Shown here piece by piece: positions 15,548-25,703 of a DNA stretch of 35,972 nt (positions within the stretch are counted from its first letter, which is position 1; every line of letters starts with the position of its first letter). The notes beneath the pieces are model-generated. The model did no database searches and had not been told where the DNA came from. It saw only the letters and a list, made by a program, of their open reading frames with translations. The position numbers were made by a program, and so were the translations under genes. Source of the DNA: JAHEDH01 sp965364515 (GTDB lineage: Bacteria; Actinomycetota; Acidimicrobiia; Spongiisociales; ZC4RG35); contig CBDTXZ010000007.1 in NCBI GenBank assembly GCA_965364515.1, positions 1 through 35,972 on the forward strand, written 5' to 3'.

Positions 15548-16743
15548 GTCACCAACCCCATCTCGAGCCCGACGCGGGCGAATGCCTCCACGGTTCGGTC
15601 GATGTCCTCATCGGTGTGGGCCGCGTTCATCTGGGTGCGGATCCGAGCGCTGCCCTTCGGCACCACCGGGTAGGAGAAGGCGATCACATAGATGCCGAGT
15701 TCCAGGAGGCGGTCCGCCATGTCGACGGCGGTGGCGGCCTCACCGATCATCACAGGGATGATCGGATGGCCGGCGCCACCGAGATCGAAGCCTGCCTCGT
15801 CCATGCCTTCCCGGAACCGGCGCGCGTTCCTCTGCAGTTGGGCCCTCCGGTCATCCGCAGCGGCGACCATGTCGAGCCCGGCGATCGCTCCGCCGACCAA
15901 CGCAGGTGCGAGAGCGTTCGAAAAGAGATAGGGGCGGGCGCGCTGGCGGAGCAACTCGACGATCTCCGAACGGGCTGCGATGAATCCGCCCATCCCCCCG
16001 CCCAGTGCCTTCCCGAACGTCCCCGTGAGCACATCGATACGGTCGACGACGCCATGCAGGGCGGGTGTCCCGCGTCCGCCTGGCCCGATGAACCCCGTGG
16101 CGTGGCAGTCGTCGACCATCACCAGCGCGTCGTGTCGGTCGGCGATCTCGCAGATTCCGGCCAGATCTGCGATGTAGCCGTCCATGGAGAACACGCCGTC
16201 GGTAGCGATCATCACGGTCTCTGCGCCATCTTCGATCGCCATCGTCACCACCCGGTCGAGGTCGCCGAGATCTCGGGTGCGGTACCGATAGCGGGCCGCC
16301 TTCGACAGCCGAATGCCGTCGATGATCGAGGCGTGATTGAGTGTGTCCGAGACGATGGCGTCACCTTCTCCCAGCAACGGCTCGAAGACCGCTCCGTTGG
16401 CGTCGAAACACGCAGCGAAGGAGATCGAAGCCTCCGTGCCGAGAAACTCGGCGGTTGCCGTCTCGAGTCGATGGTGCAGGTCGGTCGTCCCGCAGATGAA
16501 TCGGACCGAGGCCATCCCGTATCCCCGCTCGCCCATCGCCGCTGCGGCGGCCTCGACCAGACGATCGTCGTCGGCGAGCCCGAGGTAGTTGTTGGCGCAG
16601 AAGTTGAGGACCTCGCGCCCATCTTCGATCGTCACGGTTCCACCCTGGGGCGAGACGAGCGTCCGCTCCGACTTGTAGAGGCCTTCCGCGCGTAGAGCGT
16701 CGAGTTGGCCGGAGACCCGATCGAGAAATCCTTGGCGGCTCAT
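15544..16743 (-). CDS. kbl: Glycine C-acetyltransferase (2-amino-3-ketobutyrate CoA ligase)
   Basis: PLP-dependent alpha-oxoamine synthase family enzyme that splits 2-amino-3-ketobutyrate with CoA into glycine and acetyl-CoA. 399 residues from the ATG at 16743. Seen: VLNFCANNYLGLADD, SISFAACFDANGAVFEPLL, SDTLNHASIIDGIRLSKA, MVDDCHATGFIGPGGRGT (PLP-pocket Asp and His), and TGTFGKALGGGMGGF carrying the PLP lysine. An in-frame TTG at 16752 is possible, but TAGATT 7 nt before the ATG favours 16743. It leads an operon with tdh and the membrane/GNAT-like gene, each overlapping the next by 4 bp. Confidence 0.95.
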   Translation of the reverse strand: MSRQGFLDRVSGQLDALRAEGLYKSERTLVSPQGGTVTIEDGREVLNFCANNYLGLADDDRLVEAAAAAMGERGYGMASVRFICGTTDLHHRLETATAEFLGTEASISFAACFDANGAVFEPLLGEGDAIVSDTLNHASIIDGIRLSKAARYRYRTRDLGDLDRVVTMAIEDGAETVMIATDGVFSMDGYIADLAGICEIADRHDALVMVDDCHATGFIGPGGRGTPALHGVVDRIDVLTGTFGKALGGGMGGFIAARSEIVELLRQRARPYLFSNALAPALVGGAIAGLDMVAAADDRRAQLQRNARRFREGMDEAGFDLGGAGHPIIPVMIGEAATAVDMADRLLELGIYVIAFSYPVVPKGSARIRTQMNAAHTDEDIDRTVEAFARVGLEMGLVT

Positions 16744-16750
16744 ACCGGCC

Positions 16751-16756
16751 AATCTA
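16751..16756 (-). promoter_or_regulatory. Leaderless-type -10 box (TAGATT) for the kbl-tdh operon
   Basis: On the minus strand TAGATT ends 7 nt before the ATG of kbl. It is the likely promoter of the threonine-catabolic operon. No operator-like repeat was seen beside it. Confidence 0.55.
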
Positions 16757-16782
16757 TCGGACGCCCCGTCGATCCCGACAGC

Positions 16783-16801
16783 CCGCCCGGCGAAAGGGCG
16801 G
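16783..16801 (-). terminator. Hairpin downstream of the PhoH gene
   Basis: CCGCCC (16783-16788) and GGGCGG (16796-16801) form a 6-bp stem with a 7-nt loop in the gap between the phoH-like stop and kbl. No T-run follows, so it is only a candidate terminator. Confidence 0.35.
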
Positions 16802-16852
16802 CGCCTTCCCTGGGATCGAATTCGGCATCCGGGCGGTCGATTCGGGATCGGT

Positions 16853-18163
16853 TCAGAGAATGGTTGCCGCCATCTCGGCGAGCGGACTCCGGATGGAGCG
16901 CTCGAGGATCACGTGGCCGAACAACGGTGAGCCGCGGAACTTCTCGATCAGGGCGGCCATCCCTCCGTACGGAGAGATGTAGGGGTTGTCCACCTGTGAG
17001 AGGTCGCCGCAGAGCACCACCTTCGAATCGGTGGCGAGCCTCGTCATGATCACCTTGAGTGTGGACAGCTCCAGGTTCTGAGCCTCGTCGATGATGACGA
17101 TCTCGCCGGTGATCGATCGCCCGCGGAGATAGGTGACCGCGGCCATCTCGAGCTCCCCCCGCTCGATGAGCTCGTCGATCGCCGCCTTCGCTCCGTCGGC
17201 TCCGGCGTCCGAGAACAGTGCATGGAGGTTGTCATGGACCGCAGCCATCCAGGGCGAGAGCTTCTCGTCGAGGTCTCCGGGAAGGAATCCGACCTCCTGG
17301 CGGCCGACTGCGACGAGCGGGCGGTACACCGACACTCTTCGATATCGCCCCTGCTCGAGTACCTGTTCGAGCGCGGCGGCTAGCGCCAGGAAGGTCTTGC
17401 CGGATCCGGCCATCCCCATGAGTGAGACCGCCGGGATGTCCGGATCGAGCAGATGATGCATGGCGATGGTCTGTCGCACGTTCTTGGGTTCGACCCCGAA
17501 AGCGCGCGGAGAGTGGGAGACTCGCTCGACCGTGACGACCGGTGATGCTTCGATCACCCTGGCGAGGGCGGACCGGCTCTGCCCGGCGCGCAACACCACG
17601 AATTCATTCGTCAACGCATGAACGCCGTCGAGTTCGATCTTGCCCTCGGTGAACAGCCGGTCGATCAACTCCCCCGAGCACTCGTGCTCGACGACACCGG
17701 TGGCGAGCTCGTCGACCTGGACCGTGTCGGCTCGATAGTCCTCGACGGTGACGCCGAGCTGCGCGCCCTTGATCCGAAGTGACGCGTCCTTGGTGACGAG
17801 GATCGTGTCGCCGCCTGCGTCGTTGAGGTTCAGGCAGCAGGCGAGAATCCGATGGTCGGGAGTGCCCGGGTCGAGCACGGCAGGCAAGCGCGCCGACACG
17901 ATCCCGTTCAATTCGATTCGCAGCGATCCACCGGCCGGGAGTTGAACCGGTTCGCTGAGGCCGCCTGCGTCGGACGCGCCGAGCTCCTCGAGGAGCCTGA
18001 TCGAGCGTCTGGCGTTTGCACCCACCTCGTCCATCCGGGTCTTCTTGCGGTCGAGCTCTTCGACGACGACGAGCGGAAGCACAACCTCGTGCTCGTCGAA
18101 TCGGAGAAGGGAGTGAGGGTCGGCGAGCAGGACACATGTGTCCAGGACATAGGTTGTGGCCAC
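16853..18163 (-). CDS. PhoH-family protein: PIN nuclease-like domain plus PhoH ATPase
   Basis: A 436-residue two-domain protein. Residues 1-150 are a PIN domain (VLDTCVLLADP with Asp8, LVVVEELDRKK with the paired Glu at 35-36, later acidic positions around 118-126), an RNase fold. Residues about 230-436 are the PhoH ATPase: Walker A GMAGSGKT (250-257), VYRPLVAVGRQEVGFLPG, Walker B VIIDEAQN (356-363), and LCGDLSQVDNPY with the DLxQ sensor. This is the common PhoH2-type layout; mycobacterial PhoH2 is an RNA helicase/RNase, so a role in RNA turnover is likely. The GTG start has GGAG about 11 nt upstream. No antitoxin partner precedes it. Confidence 0.9.
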   Translation of the reverse strand: MATTYVLDTCVLLADPHSLLRFDEHEVVLPLVVVEELDRKKTRMDEVGANARRSIRLLEELGASDAGGLSEPVQLPAGGSLRIELNGIVSARLPAVLDPGTPDHRILACCLNLNDAGGDTILVTKDASLRIKGAQLGVTVEDYRADTVQVDELATGVVEHECSGELIDRLFTEGKIELDGVHALTNEFVVLRAGQSRSALARVIEASPVVTVERVSHSPRAFGVEPKNVRQTIAMHHLLDPDIPAVSLMGMAGSGKTFLALAAALEQVLEQGRYRRVSVYRPLVAVGRQEVGFLPGDLDEKLSPWMAAVHDNLHALFSDAGADGAKAAIDELIERGELEMAAVTYLRGRSITGEIVIIDEAQNLELSTLKVIMTRLATDSKVVLCGDLSQVDNPYISPYGGMAALIEKFRGSPLFGHVILERSIRSPLAEMAATIL

Positions 18164-18301
18164 GTGGGATTCGACTCCTGTGGTTGGTCGGTTGTCAGCG
18201 CCCCCTCATGTTGCCACCGAGCGCGCGAAAACCAAGGACCGTCCGGATGTGCATCTCGACGCCGTACCGCGCAGGCTCCGACTCCGCTCTGGATCGGCCG
18301 C
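18164..18301. other. Intergenic region between the VOC gene and the PhoH gene (138 bp)
   Basis: Contains the 5' leader of the PhoH gene. On the minus strand there is a TTGGTT that could be a -35 element, but no TAnnnT at the right distance. No ORF with coding character and no tRNA cloverleaf despite a short T-loop-like string. Confidence 0.4.
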
Positions 18302-18697
18302 TCAGGAGCTCTGGTAGACCGTCCACCAATTGCCGTCGGGATCGACCAGCGTGAACTGGCGCCCACCCCACCATGGATCCCAGATGTCTTCGATCGGTTC
18401 GACGCCCGCAGCCATCGCTCGTTCGTACACCTCGTCTGCGGAGTCGACATGGAGGTACAGCGAGATCGCTCCACCGGATGCCATGCGCTCCGAGACAGCC
18501 TCGAGGTACTGCTGGTTCGGCGCCACCTCGAGCGGCTCGACGGTGATCATCAGTGCAACGTCGCCCAGTCCGAGTTGGTACCAGTTCGGATCGTCTTGCG
18601 GATTCCGTTGGCGTTCGGTGAAGCCGAGCGCCTCGAACCACGCCTTGGAGGCATCCAGATCCTTCACCCAGAGATGGGGTTCGATCGAGTGTGCCAT
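18302..18697 (-). CDS. VOC-family (glyoxalase/bleomycin-resistance fold) protein
   Basis: A 131-residue cytosolic protein with the paired beta-alpha-beta-beta-beta layout of the vicinal-oxygen-chelate fold: IEPHLWVKDLDASKAWFEALGFTE, then a repeat starting AISLYLHVDSADEVYERAMAAGVEPIED and ending GGRQFTLVDPDGNWWTVYQ. His8, Glu or Gln positions compatible with metal binding are present, but the reaction cannot be inferred. Members include dioxygenases, epimerases and resistance proteins. ATG start; a weak CACAAT lies 7 nt upstream. It sits between the methyltransferase and phoH genes on the same strand, separated by 91 and 138 bp, so probably its own unit. Confidence 0.8.
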   Translation of the reverse strand: MAHSIEPHLWVKDLDASKAWFEALGFTERQRNPQDDPNWYQLGLGDVALMITVEPLEVAPNQQYLEAVSERMASGGAISLYLHVDSADEVYERAMAAGVEPIEDIWDPWWGGRQFTLVDPDGNWWTVYQSS

Positions 18698-18755
18698 GCG
18701 CCGGATTGTGGCACACCTGGCCGGCGGATGCCCTCTCGATCGGCGGAGGATCGCA

Positions 18756-18784
18756 GCCGGCGAGAACCGGCGACGTCGAACGTC
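18756..18784 (-). terminator. Tandem hairpins after the methyltransferase gene
   Basis: Two small stems lie directly downstream of the methyltransferase stop: GACGT/ACGTC (18772-18784, 3-nt loop) and GCCGG/CCGGC (18756-18771, 6-nt loop). There is no T-tract, so termination is possible but unproven. Confidence 0.35.
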
Positions 18785-18788
18785 GGCT

Positions 18789-19370
18789 TCAGACGGCCAA
18801 CTGGAAGAGAGACACGAACTGGGGGCTCGAGAGGAGATTGAACTCGTGGTGGAGTTCTCGGAATCCGACCGGCTCGGCCAGGGCTCGCACCCTGGAAGGC
18901 CACAACCAGTTGCAGTGCACCTGAGTGGCTTTGAAAGGGTTGTTGTGCAGGATCACCGCGGTCGGGATCGCCCAGATTCCCTTGATCGGCTCCGCCGGAT
19001 AGATGAACAGCGCCGTTCCCCCGGGCTTGAGCACCCTGGCCATCTCGGCGAAGGCATCCTCGATCGGAGGAATGTGCTCGATGGCGTGAACCGAGACGAT
19101 CTTGTCGAACGTGTCGGCCTCGAACTCGAGGTGAGCAGCGTCCATCGTCATGACGCCATCGGTGACAGAATGTTCGGCGGCCTGAGGATTGGCGTCGATC
19201 CCAAGCGCTTCCACCCCGCCATCGCGGAGCCGCTTCGTCAGGTGGCCACGCCCACAACCGACCTCGAGGACCCGCTCTTGTGGTTCGGGGCCCAAGAGTC
19301 GGTCCACGGTCACCAGGTGACGGGGATCCCAACGATTCACGAGGGCGTAGCGCTTGGAGTCGTAGCTCAT
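18789..19370 (-). CDS. Class I SAM-dependent methyltransferase
   Basis: A 193-residue methyltransferase of the methyltransf_11/UbiE-like type. The SAM-binding motif VLEVGCGRGHLTKRL (about 34-48) is followed by ALGIDANP (acidic residue for the ribose), MDAAHLEFEADTFDKIVSVHAIEHI and MARVLKPGGTALFIYP, the standard order of motifs I to III. The C-terminal part (FKATQVHCNWLWPSRVRALAEPVGF) probably contacts substrate. The substrate is unknown; small hydrophobic molecules are common in this group. Its ATG overlaps the stop of the upstream tandem histidine phosphatase gene (ATGA), so the two products are made together and may act on related metabolites. Confidence 0.85.
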   Translation of the reverse strand: MSYDSKRYALVNRWDPRHLVTVDRLLGPEPQERVLEVGCGRGHLTKRLRDGGVEALGIDANPQAAEHSVTDGVMTMDAAHLEFEADTFDKIVSVHAIEHIPPIEDAFAEMARVLKPGGTALFIYPAEPIKGIWAIPTAVILHNNPFKATQVHCNWLWPSRVRALAEPVGFRELHHEFNLLSSPQFVSLFQLAV

Positions 19371-20620
19371 GGGCGCTCCAGATGTGGTGCCACCGCATAG
19401 TCGAGCAGCATCGGTCCGTCCGGTGTGAACGCCACGTGGGTGACTCCGGTGTTCGGCGAGACCGCCAGGTTCGATTGGATGTCGACGCGGTTGCCGAGCA
19501 CCGTGGCGACGGCTGCCTTGATGGCTGCTCCGTGAGAGACGAAGACGGTTCGCTCGGCGGGATCGACGATCACGCCGTCCAGAAAGTCACCGAGCCGCCG
19601 GGTCAGGTCGGCGAACGTCTCACCGGTCCCGCCGCGTGGGAGGTCTTCACCATCGGCATAGATGCGTTTGAGTGCCTCTCGATCCTCAGGCCCCATTTCC
19701 GTGGCCAAGACGCCCTCCCATGCACCGAACGACTGCTCCATCAATCGATCGTCGAACCCGATGCCATTCGACGACGTCAGCTGCTCGGCGGTCTCCCTGG
19801 CCCGCTGGATGGGTGAGGAGAAGATGCGGTCCACGGCTCCGTACCAGGCTGCGAACCGGCTCGCCTGATCGTATCCGTCTGCGTGAAGGCCCCAACACTG
19901 CTGACCCTGGATGCGGCCGCTCTTGTTCGCCTCCGTCACGCCATGCCGAACGAACCCTGCGACGGGGACCTGCTGCTCTCGAAAGCGACCGACCGCTCCG
20001 GTTTCACGACCGAGGTGGCTGGCGTCGTTGAACACGGCGAGACGTGGCCTGCCGTGGGCTCGATCAGGGTCGCCGGACAACACCGTCACTGCGGTGTTGG
20101 TGGTGATCGGGAACGTTCGACGCCCATCGACCCTGCCGAAGAACCGTCCCACGATCGAGTCGATCACACCCCCGTGGGTGAACACCAACGCACTGCCCTC
20201 CCCGCCGAGCTCCTCGACCAGCCGCTCGAAGGCATCCACACTGCGTTCCTCGAACTCGCCGATGGTCTCGCCTGTCTCGCCGAAGCTCACGGCCTCACCC
20301 TTTCGGATCGCCTCGAGGAGATCAGGGTGGCGTTCCGAGACCTCGGTGAACGTCCGACCCTCCCACGCTCCGAGGTCGATCTCACGCCAGGCTTTTTCGA
20401 GCCGATCGGGCGCACGTGACGAGAGCCCAGCGGTTTCCTGGGTGCGGGCGAGGTCGGAGGACACGACCAGATCGAACTCGCGTCCGGCGAGTCGCCGGCC
20501 GAGTCCTTTGGCCTGCTCGCGACCGTCCGGCGCGAGCGCAGCATCGCCTTGCCCCTGCCAGATGCCCGAGGCGTTGGCCTCGGACATCGCATGTCGAACG
20601 AGGGTGATGGAGAAGGTCAC
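19367..20620 (-). CDS. Protein with two tandem histidine-phosphatase (phosphoglycerate-mutase-like) domains
   Basis: 417 residues from the GTG at 20620, twice the length of a normal single-domain histidine phosphatase. Domain 1 (about 1-205) has LVRHAMSEAN (phospho-acceptor His10), SSDLARTQETA, LGAWEGR (acid Glu) and VFTHGGVID. Domain 2 (about 218-417) has FVRHGVTEAN, SSPIQRARETA, FGAWEGV and FVSHGAAIKA. Both appear to keep all catalytic residues. The family acts on phosphosugars, phospho-amino acids or nucleotides; the substrate here is unknown. An upstream in-frame ATG at 20689 would cut into the terminator after hppA, while GATACT 7 nt before the GTG supports 20620. It is coupled to the methyltransferase by a 4-bp overlap. 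Confidence 0.83.
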   Translation of the reverse strand: MTFSITLVRHAMSEANASGIWQGQGDAALAPDGREQAKGLGRRLAGREFDLVVSSDLARTQETAGLSSRAPDRLEKAWREIDLGAWEGRTFTEVSERHPDLLEAIRKGEAVSFGETGETIGEFEERSVDAFERLVEELGGEGSALVFTHGGVIDSIVGRFFGRVDGRRTFPITTNTAVTVLSGDPDRAHGRPRLAVFNDASHLGRETGAVGRFREQQVPVAGFVRHGVTEANKSGRIQGQQCWGLHADGYDQASRFAAWYGAVDRIFSSPIQRARETAEQLTSSNGIGFDDRLMEQSFGAWEGVLATEMGPEDREALKRIYADGEDLPRGGTGETFADLTRRLGDFLDGVIVDPAERTVFVSHGAAIKAAVATVLGNRVDIQSNLAVSPNTGVTHVAFTPDGPMLLDYAVAPHLERP

Positions 20621-20627
20621 GGTGGTG

Positions 20628-20633
20628 AGTATC
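20628..20633 (-). promoter_or_regulatory. Leaderless-type -10 box (GATACT) for the tandem phosphatase
   Basis: On the minus strand GATACT ends 7 nt before the GTG at 20620. It departs from TAnnnT at the first base but lies at the spacing seen elsewhere in the window. Confidence 0.4.
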
Positions 20634-20658
20634 GCGTGTCGACCGGCATGGACACGGA

Positions 20659-20687
20659 GCGGGGTGCGCCATGAGGCCGCACCCCGC
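20659..20687 (-). terminator. Strong hairpin after hppA
   Basis: GCGGGGTGCG (20659-20668) pairs perfectly with CGCACCCCGC (20678-20687), 10 bp around a 9-nt loop that can pair further. It starts 18 bp past the hppA stop, as expected for its terminator, though a T-run is lacking. Confidence 0.65.
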
Positions 20688-20704
20688 ACGCCGGTGCTCG
20701 ACGA

Positions 20705-22768
<2,064 letters not shown>

Positions 22769-22776
22769 CGCTGTGT

Positions 22777-22782
22777 TCTCCC
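22777..22782 (-). promoter_or_regulatory. Ribosome-binding site GGGAGA deciding the hppA start
   Basis: On the minus strand GGGAGA is 8 nt before the ATG at 22768, the best Shine-Dalgarno match in the area. It supports this start over the upstream in-frame one at 22813. Confidence 0.6.
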
Positions 22783-22853
22783 AGGTGTGGAAATGCGCCC
22801 CAGAGTATGACACGCGAGACCCCCGCCATCACAAATGAGCCGGTCGGACCCAA

Positions 22854-22887
22854 CGAGCACCGACACGGTGCCTCGGCGTGGGCCGAG
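22854..22887 (-). terminator. Overlapping hairpins between the STAS-like gene and hppA
   Basis: CGAGCACCG and CGGTGCcTCG (22854-22875, one bulged base, 3-nt loop) form a 9-bp stem just past the STAS-like stop. An alternative CTCGG/CCGAG stem (22872-22887) shares bases with it. This probably separates the gene from hppA; no T-run. Confidence 0.45.
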
Positions 22888-22890
22888 CTA

Positions 22891-23310
22891 TCAGCGGTTG
22901 TGGTGAGCCTGAACCTGGTCCAGTGCCCAGACGAGCGCGGCTTCGGGGTCGGCGAACACCGCAGTCGGCCGACCCGGATCGGATCTCACGAACAGGTCGG
23001 CGAGGAACTCCGAGACCCTCGGGCCCGCCACGAGGGCCGTTGCGACCTCGATGCCACCGGCCGGATCGGAGGCGAAGGAATCTCGTGCAGCACGGTCGGC
23101 GAAGCCCACGGCTCGAAGGTCGACCACGACTGCCGGCTTGCGGCCGTGTGCGAGCGCCCGGGTGGCATCGAGGACCGCCGCTGCAGCGCCCGAGTCGATG
23201 ATCGCCCCATCATCAATGGTGTGGACGATGACATCGCCGTCGAACAGCACCATCTCCCCGATGTCCCGGCCGAAGCGTATTGCCTCGCACCGATCAGAAG
23301 AGATAATCAC
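22891..23310 (-). CDS. Small STAS/SpoIIAA-like domain protein
   Basis: A 139-residue soluble protein. The pattern is a short N-terminal strand pair (FGRDIGEMVLFDGDVIVHTIDDG), a helix ending AVLDATRALAHGRKP, a buried strand AVVVDLRAVGFADR, then ATALVAGPRVSEFLADLFVRSDP and RPTAVFADPEAALVWALDQ. This resembles STAS/SEC14-like or SpoIIAA-like proteins found singly in actinobacteria; there is no clear phosphorylatable Ser as in anti-sigma antagonists (the position after the strand reads DLRAVG). Function unknown. The GTG start lies inside the end of the upstream gene, overlapping it by 17 bp, so the two are probably co-transcribed. Confidence 0.6.
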   Translation of the reverse strand: MIISSDRCEAIRFGRDIGEMVLFDGDVIVHTIDDGAIIDSGAAAAVLDATRALAHGRKPAVVVDLRAVGFADRAARDSFASDPAGGIEVATALVAGPRVSEFLADLFVRSDPGRPTAVFADPEAALVWALDQVQAHHNR

Positions 23311-23863
23311 GTCTGGCGCCCGAGCGGCGCCGCACCACGACTGCTCCGACGACCACCATCGGGACCCCTGTGCCGACGATCATCCACCAGTTGACTCGGA
23401 TCCAGGCCATCGACCGATCGACCGCACCGATCTCGATCACCACGGGCTCACCCACGATCGATGAGAGTGCCCCCGCCTCGAGGTCGGAGATGATGTCGCC
23501 TGACGAGATTCCGAAACGATCACCGGCCTCTCCGGATCCCACGAGCAGATACCAGCGAGCGCCCACCGTCGCAGTGGGGGTCGTCGGGCAGTTGGAGCGG
23601 GACGCCGTGACCATCCATCGGTCGACCACCACGTCGCCCCAGATTCTTCGAGTTGCGCCGACGGACTTGCCGATACCCGACGAGTTCTCGGCGATCACCT
23701 GGTATTCGACGACTCCTTGGACGTTCGAGGCAGACGCCCCGGTGACGAGATCCACGGTGGGCAACGGTTCACACGAGAGCGCCATCGTCGTAGACGCCGC
23801 ACCGAGAAGCATCCAACAGGCGAAGAGGCCGATACCTCCTGTGACGGGTCTCCGGAGACTCAT
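23294..23863 (-). CDS. Exported, membrane-anchored protein, possibly NTR/TIMP-like
   Basis: A 189-residue protein starting at the ATG at 23863 with GGAG 5 nt upstream. It has a signal peptide (about 1-29) with the mature protein beginning near LSCEP, a beta-rich extracellular domain containing two cysteines (in LSCEP and SRSNCPTT), and a C-terminal membrane helix (WWMIVGTGVPMVVVGAVVV) followed by a basic RRRSGARR tail. A Cys right after the signal cleavage site and a strand-rich body recall the NTR/TIMP-like fold of small actinobacterial proteins, but similarity is faint. No catalytic motif. It lies 22 bp after polX and overlaps the STAS-like gene. Confidence 0.6.
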   Translation of the reverse strand: MSLRRPVTGGIGLFACWMLLGAASTTMALSCEPLPTVDLVTGASASNVQGVVEYQVIAENSSGIGKSVGATRRIWGDVVVDRWMVTASRSNCPTTPTATVGARWYLLVGSGEAGDRFGISSGDIISDLEAGALSSIVGEPVVIEIGAVDRSMAWIRVNWWMIVGTGVPMVVVGAVVVRRRSGARRDYLF

Positions 23864-23885
23864 GACGACTCCATGAGATGCGATC

Positions 23886-25619
23886 TCACCTGCGGACGCG
23901 CGACCACTCGATGAACTCATCGAATGGCATCGTGTTGGCCACGTCGCCGACGGCAGCCCATCCCCGCTGCGCCTGGCGGACGCCGTACTCCATGCGAACC
24001 AACTCCGAGACGTGGTGGGAGTCGGTGGAGATCACCAGCCGGACGCCTGCTCTGACCGCCTGGCGGATCACATCGGCTGCAGCGTCGAGACGTTCGAGGG
24101 CTCCGTTCACCTCGAGTGCGACGTCGGCGATCTCGAGCGCCTCGATGACCGAGTCGACGTCGAACTCGATCCCCGGCCTGCGACCGATGTATCGACCCGA
24201 CAGATGCCCGATGGCGTTCACGGTGGGATCGGAGATCGCCTTGATGAGTCGAACGGTCTGCTCCTCACGTGAGAGATCGAAGTGTGAGTGGACGGAGGCG
24301 ACATTCCATTCGAACTCCCGCCGAAAGTCGGAGTCGTAGTCGAGGGATCCGTCGGGCCCGATGTTGAGCTCACAGCCGAACAGGATCCTGATGTCGGGGT
24401 TGTCTTCCTGGATCCGACGCAGGCGATCGCGATGTTCGAGCATCTCGTCGGCAGTCGATCCGTTGATCGAGAGATCGATGCCGTGATCGGTGACGGCCAC
24501 GTACTCGTGTCCCATCGCGACGGCTGCCGCGATCATGTCCTCCGGTGACGACGTGCCGTCTCCCGAACGTGTGGTGTGATAATGGAGATCACCGCGGATG
24601 TCGTCGATCGTCACGAAGTCGGGCAGCTCCCCCGCCGCCGCTTTCTCTATCTCCCCCGTGTTCTCTCTGACCGTTGGCGGCACGAACTGCAGATCGAGTG
24701 CCTGGTAGATCTCTTCCTCGGTCCGACTCGCGATCAGATCGTCGGTCTCCGTATCGAACAACCCGTACTCGTTGAGAAGCCGACCCCGGTCGATCGCTCG
24801 CTGCCGCATCGCGATGTTGTGAGCCTTCGATCCCGTGAAGTACATCGTCGCGGCGCCGAATTGGTCGGGACTGACGACCCGGACGTCGATCTGCATCCCT
24901 TCCCTCGTGAGGATCGACGTCTTCGTGTCGCCGTGCCCGATCACCTCGGCTGCCAGCTGATGGTTCGCAACGAAGTCCATCACGGGTTGTGGTCGAGTGC
25001 CGGCAACCGTGATGTCGATGTCTCCGATCGTCTCGGAGTGCCGACGGAGGCTCCCGCAATATGCGACGTCCGAGACGCCGTCCAACTCGGAGAGCGCGTC
25101 GACCATCCGCTTGGCGATCGGCATCGCCTCGGCGATCGGCGTCCGACGGTCCTTGCCGTGGAGCCCGAGGCGCTCGATCGCCTTGGCGATCTTCTCTTCG
25201 CTGGTCTTTCCCAGCCCCGGCAGCTCACGCAGCTTCTCATCGGCGATCGCTGCCTGGAGTTGGTCGAGATTCTCGATACCCAGCTCGCGGCGCATGAGTT
25301 TCAGCGTCTTCGGTCCGATACCGGGGATCTTCGAGAGTCGGACGAGCTCCGGTGGATAGGCCTCGCGGAGCTTCTCCAGCTTGTCGATCGAACCCGAATC
25401 CACGAACTGCCGGATCTTGTCCGCAGTGGACTTCCCGACACCTTTGATCGCGACGAGCTCCGATTTCGACAGACCGGTGACATCCCGCCCGAAACCCTGT
25501 ATGCCAGAGATGGCGTTCTCGTAGGCGCGCACTTTGAAGCTCTGCGGCGATTCCTCTTCGAGAGTCGTCAGCTCGGCGAGCTCCTGGAGGGCTGCGACGA
25601 CGTCGCGAGTCGAGACCAT
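23886..25619 (-). CDS. polX: Bacterial family X DNA polymerase/3'-5' exonuclease PolX
   Basis: A 577-residue two-module DNA repair enzyme. The PolX core (1-335) starts with helix-hairpin-helix elements (IKGVGKSTADKI; IPGIGPKTLKL; LPGLGKTSEEKI) and has the nucleotidyltransferase motif GSLRRHSETIGDIDI (189-203), with metal ligands Asp200 and Asp202 and a third Asp at about 245 (MQIDVRVV). The C-terminal PHP domain (about 340-577) has DLHYHTT, VTDHG, FGCELNI, SVHSHF and STDSHH, matching the metal ligands of a 3'-5' exonuclease. The frame runs on past the start in antisense to ftsH, but coding stops at the ATG at 25619, which has TATCTT 6 nt upstream. Gap filling in base-excision or end-joining repair is the known family role. 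Confidence 0.93.
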   Translation of the reverse strand: MVSTRDVVAALQELAELTTLEEESPQSFKVRAYENAISGIQGFGRDVTGLSKSELVAIKGVGKSTADKIRQFVDSGSIDKLEKLREAYPPELVRLSKIPGIGPKTLKLMRRELGIENLDQLQAAIADEKLRELPGLGKTSEEKIAKAIERLGLHGKDRRTPIAEAMPIAKRMVDALSELDGVSDVAYCGSLRRHSETIGDIDITVAGTRPQPVMDFVANHQLAAEVIGHGDTKTSILTREGMQIDVRVVSPDQFGAATMYFTGSKAHNIAMRQRAIDRGRLLNEYGLFDTETDDLIASRTEEEIYQALDLQFVPPTVRENTGEIEKAAAGELPDFVTIDDIRGDLHYHTTRSGDGTSSPEDMIAAAVAMGHEYVAVTDHGIDLSINGSTADEMLEHRDRLRRIQEDNPDIRILFGCELNIGPDGSLDYDSDFRREFEWNVASVHSHFDLSREEQTVRLIKAISDPTVNAIGHLSGRYIGRRPGIEFDVDSVIEALEIADVALEVNGALERLDAAADVIRQAVRAGVRLVISTDSHHVSELVRMEYGVRQAQRGWAAVGDVANTMPFDEFIEWSRVRR

Positions 25620-25625
25620 GAGACC

Positions 25626-25631
25626 AAGATA
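25626..25631 (-). promoter_or_regulatory. Leaderless-type -10 box (TATCTT) for polX
   Basis: On the minus strand TATCTT lies 6 nt before the ATG at 25619. It shares an 84-bp divergent region with the ftsH promoter. Confidence 0.55.
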
Positions 25632-25688
25632 GAGCCGAGTCGAGCCGGCTGCGCGCCACCGCCGAGCCCGATAGGCCCCTGCCATCGG

Positions 25689-25694
25689 TAGTCT
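25689..25694 (+). promoter_or_regulatory. Candidate -10 box (TAGTCT) for ftsH
   Basis: TAGTCT ends 9 nt before the GTG at 25704, leaving a leader of at most a few bases. No ribosome site is visible between them. Confidence 0.45.
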
Positions 25695-25703
25695 CGAAGC
25701 ATC

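Noticed and set aside
18160..18190. tRNA T-loop-like string near the PhoH start
   Set aside because: The bases around GATTCGACTCC do not form a 5-bp T-stem, and no acceptor or anticodon arms could be placed on either strand.
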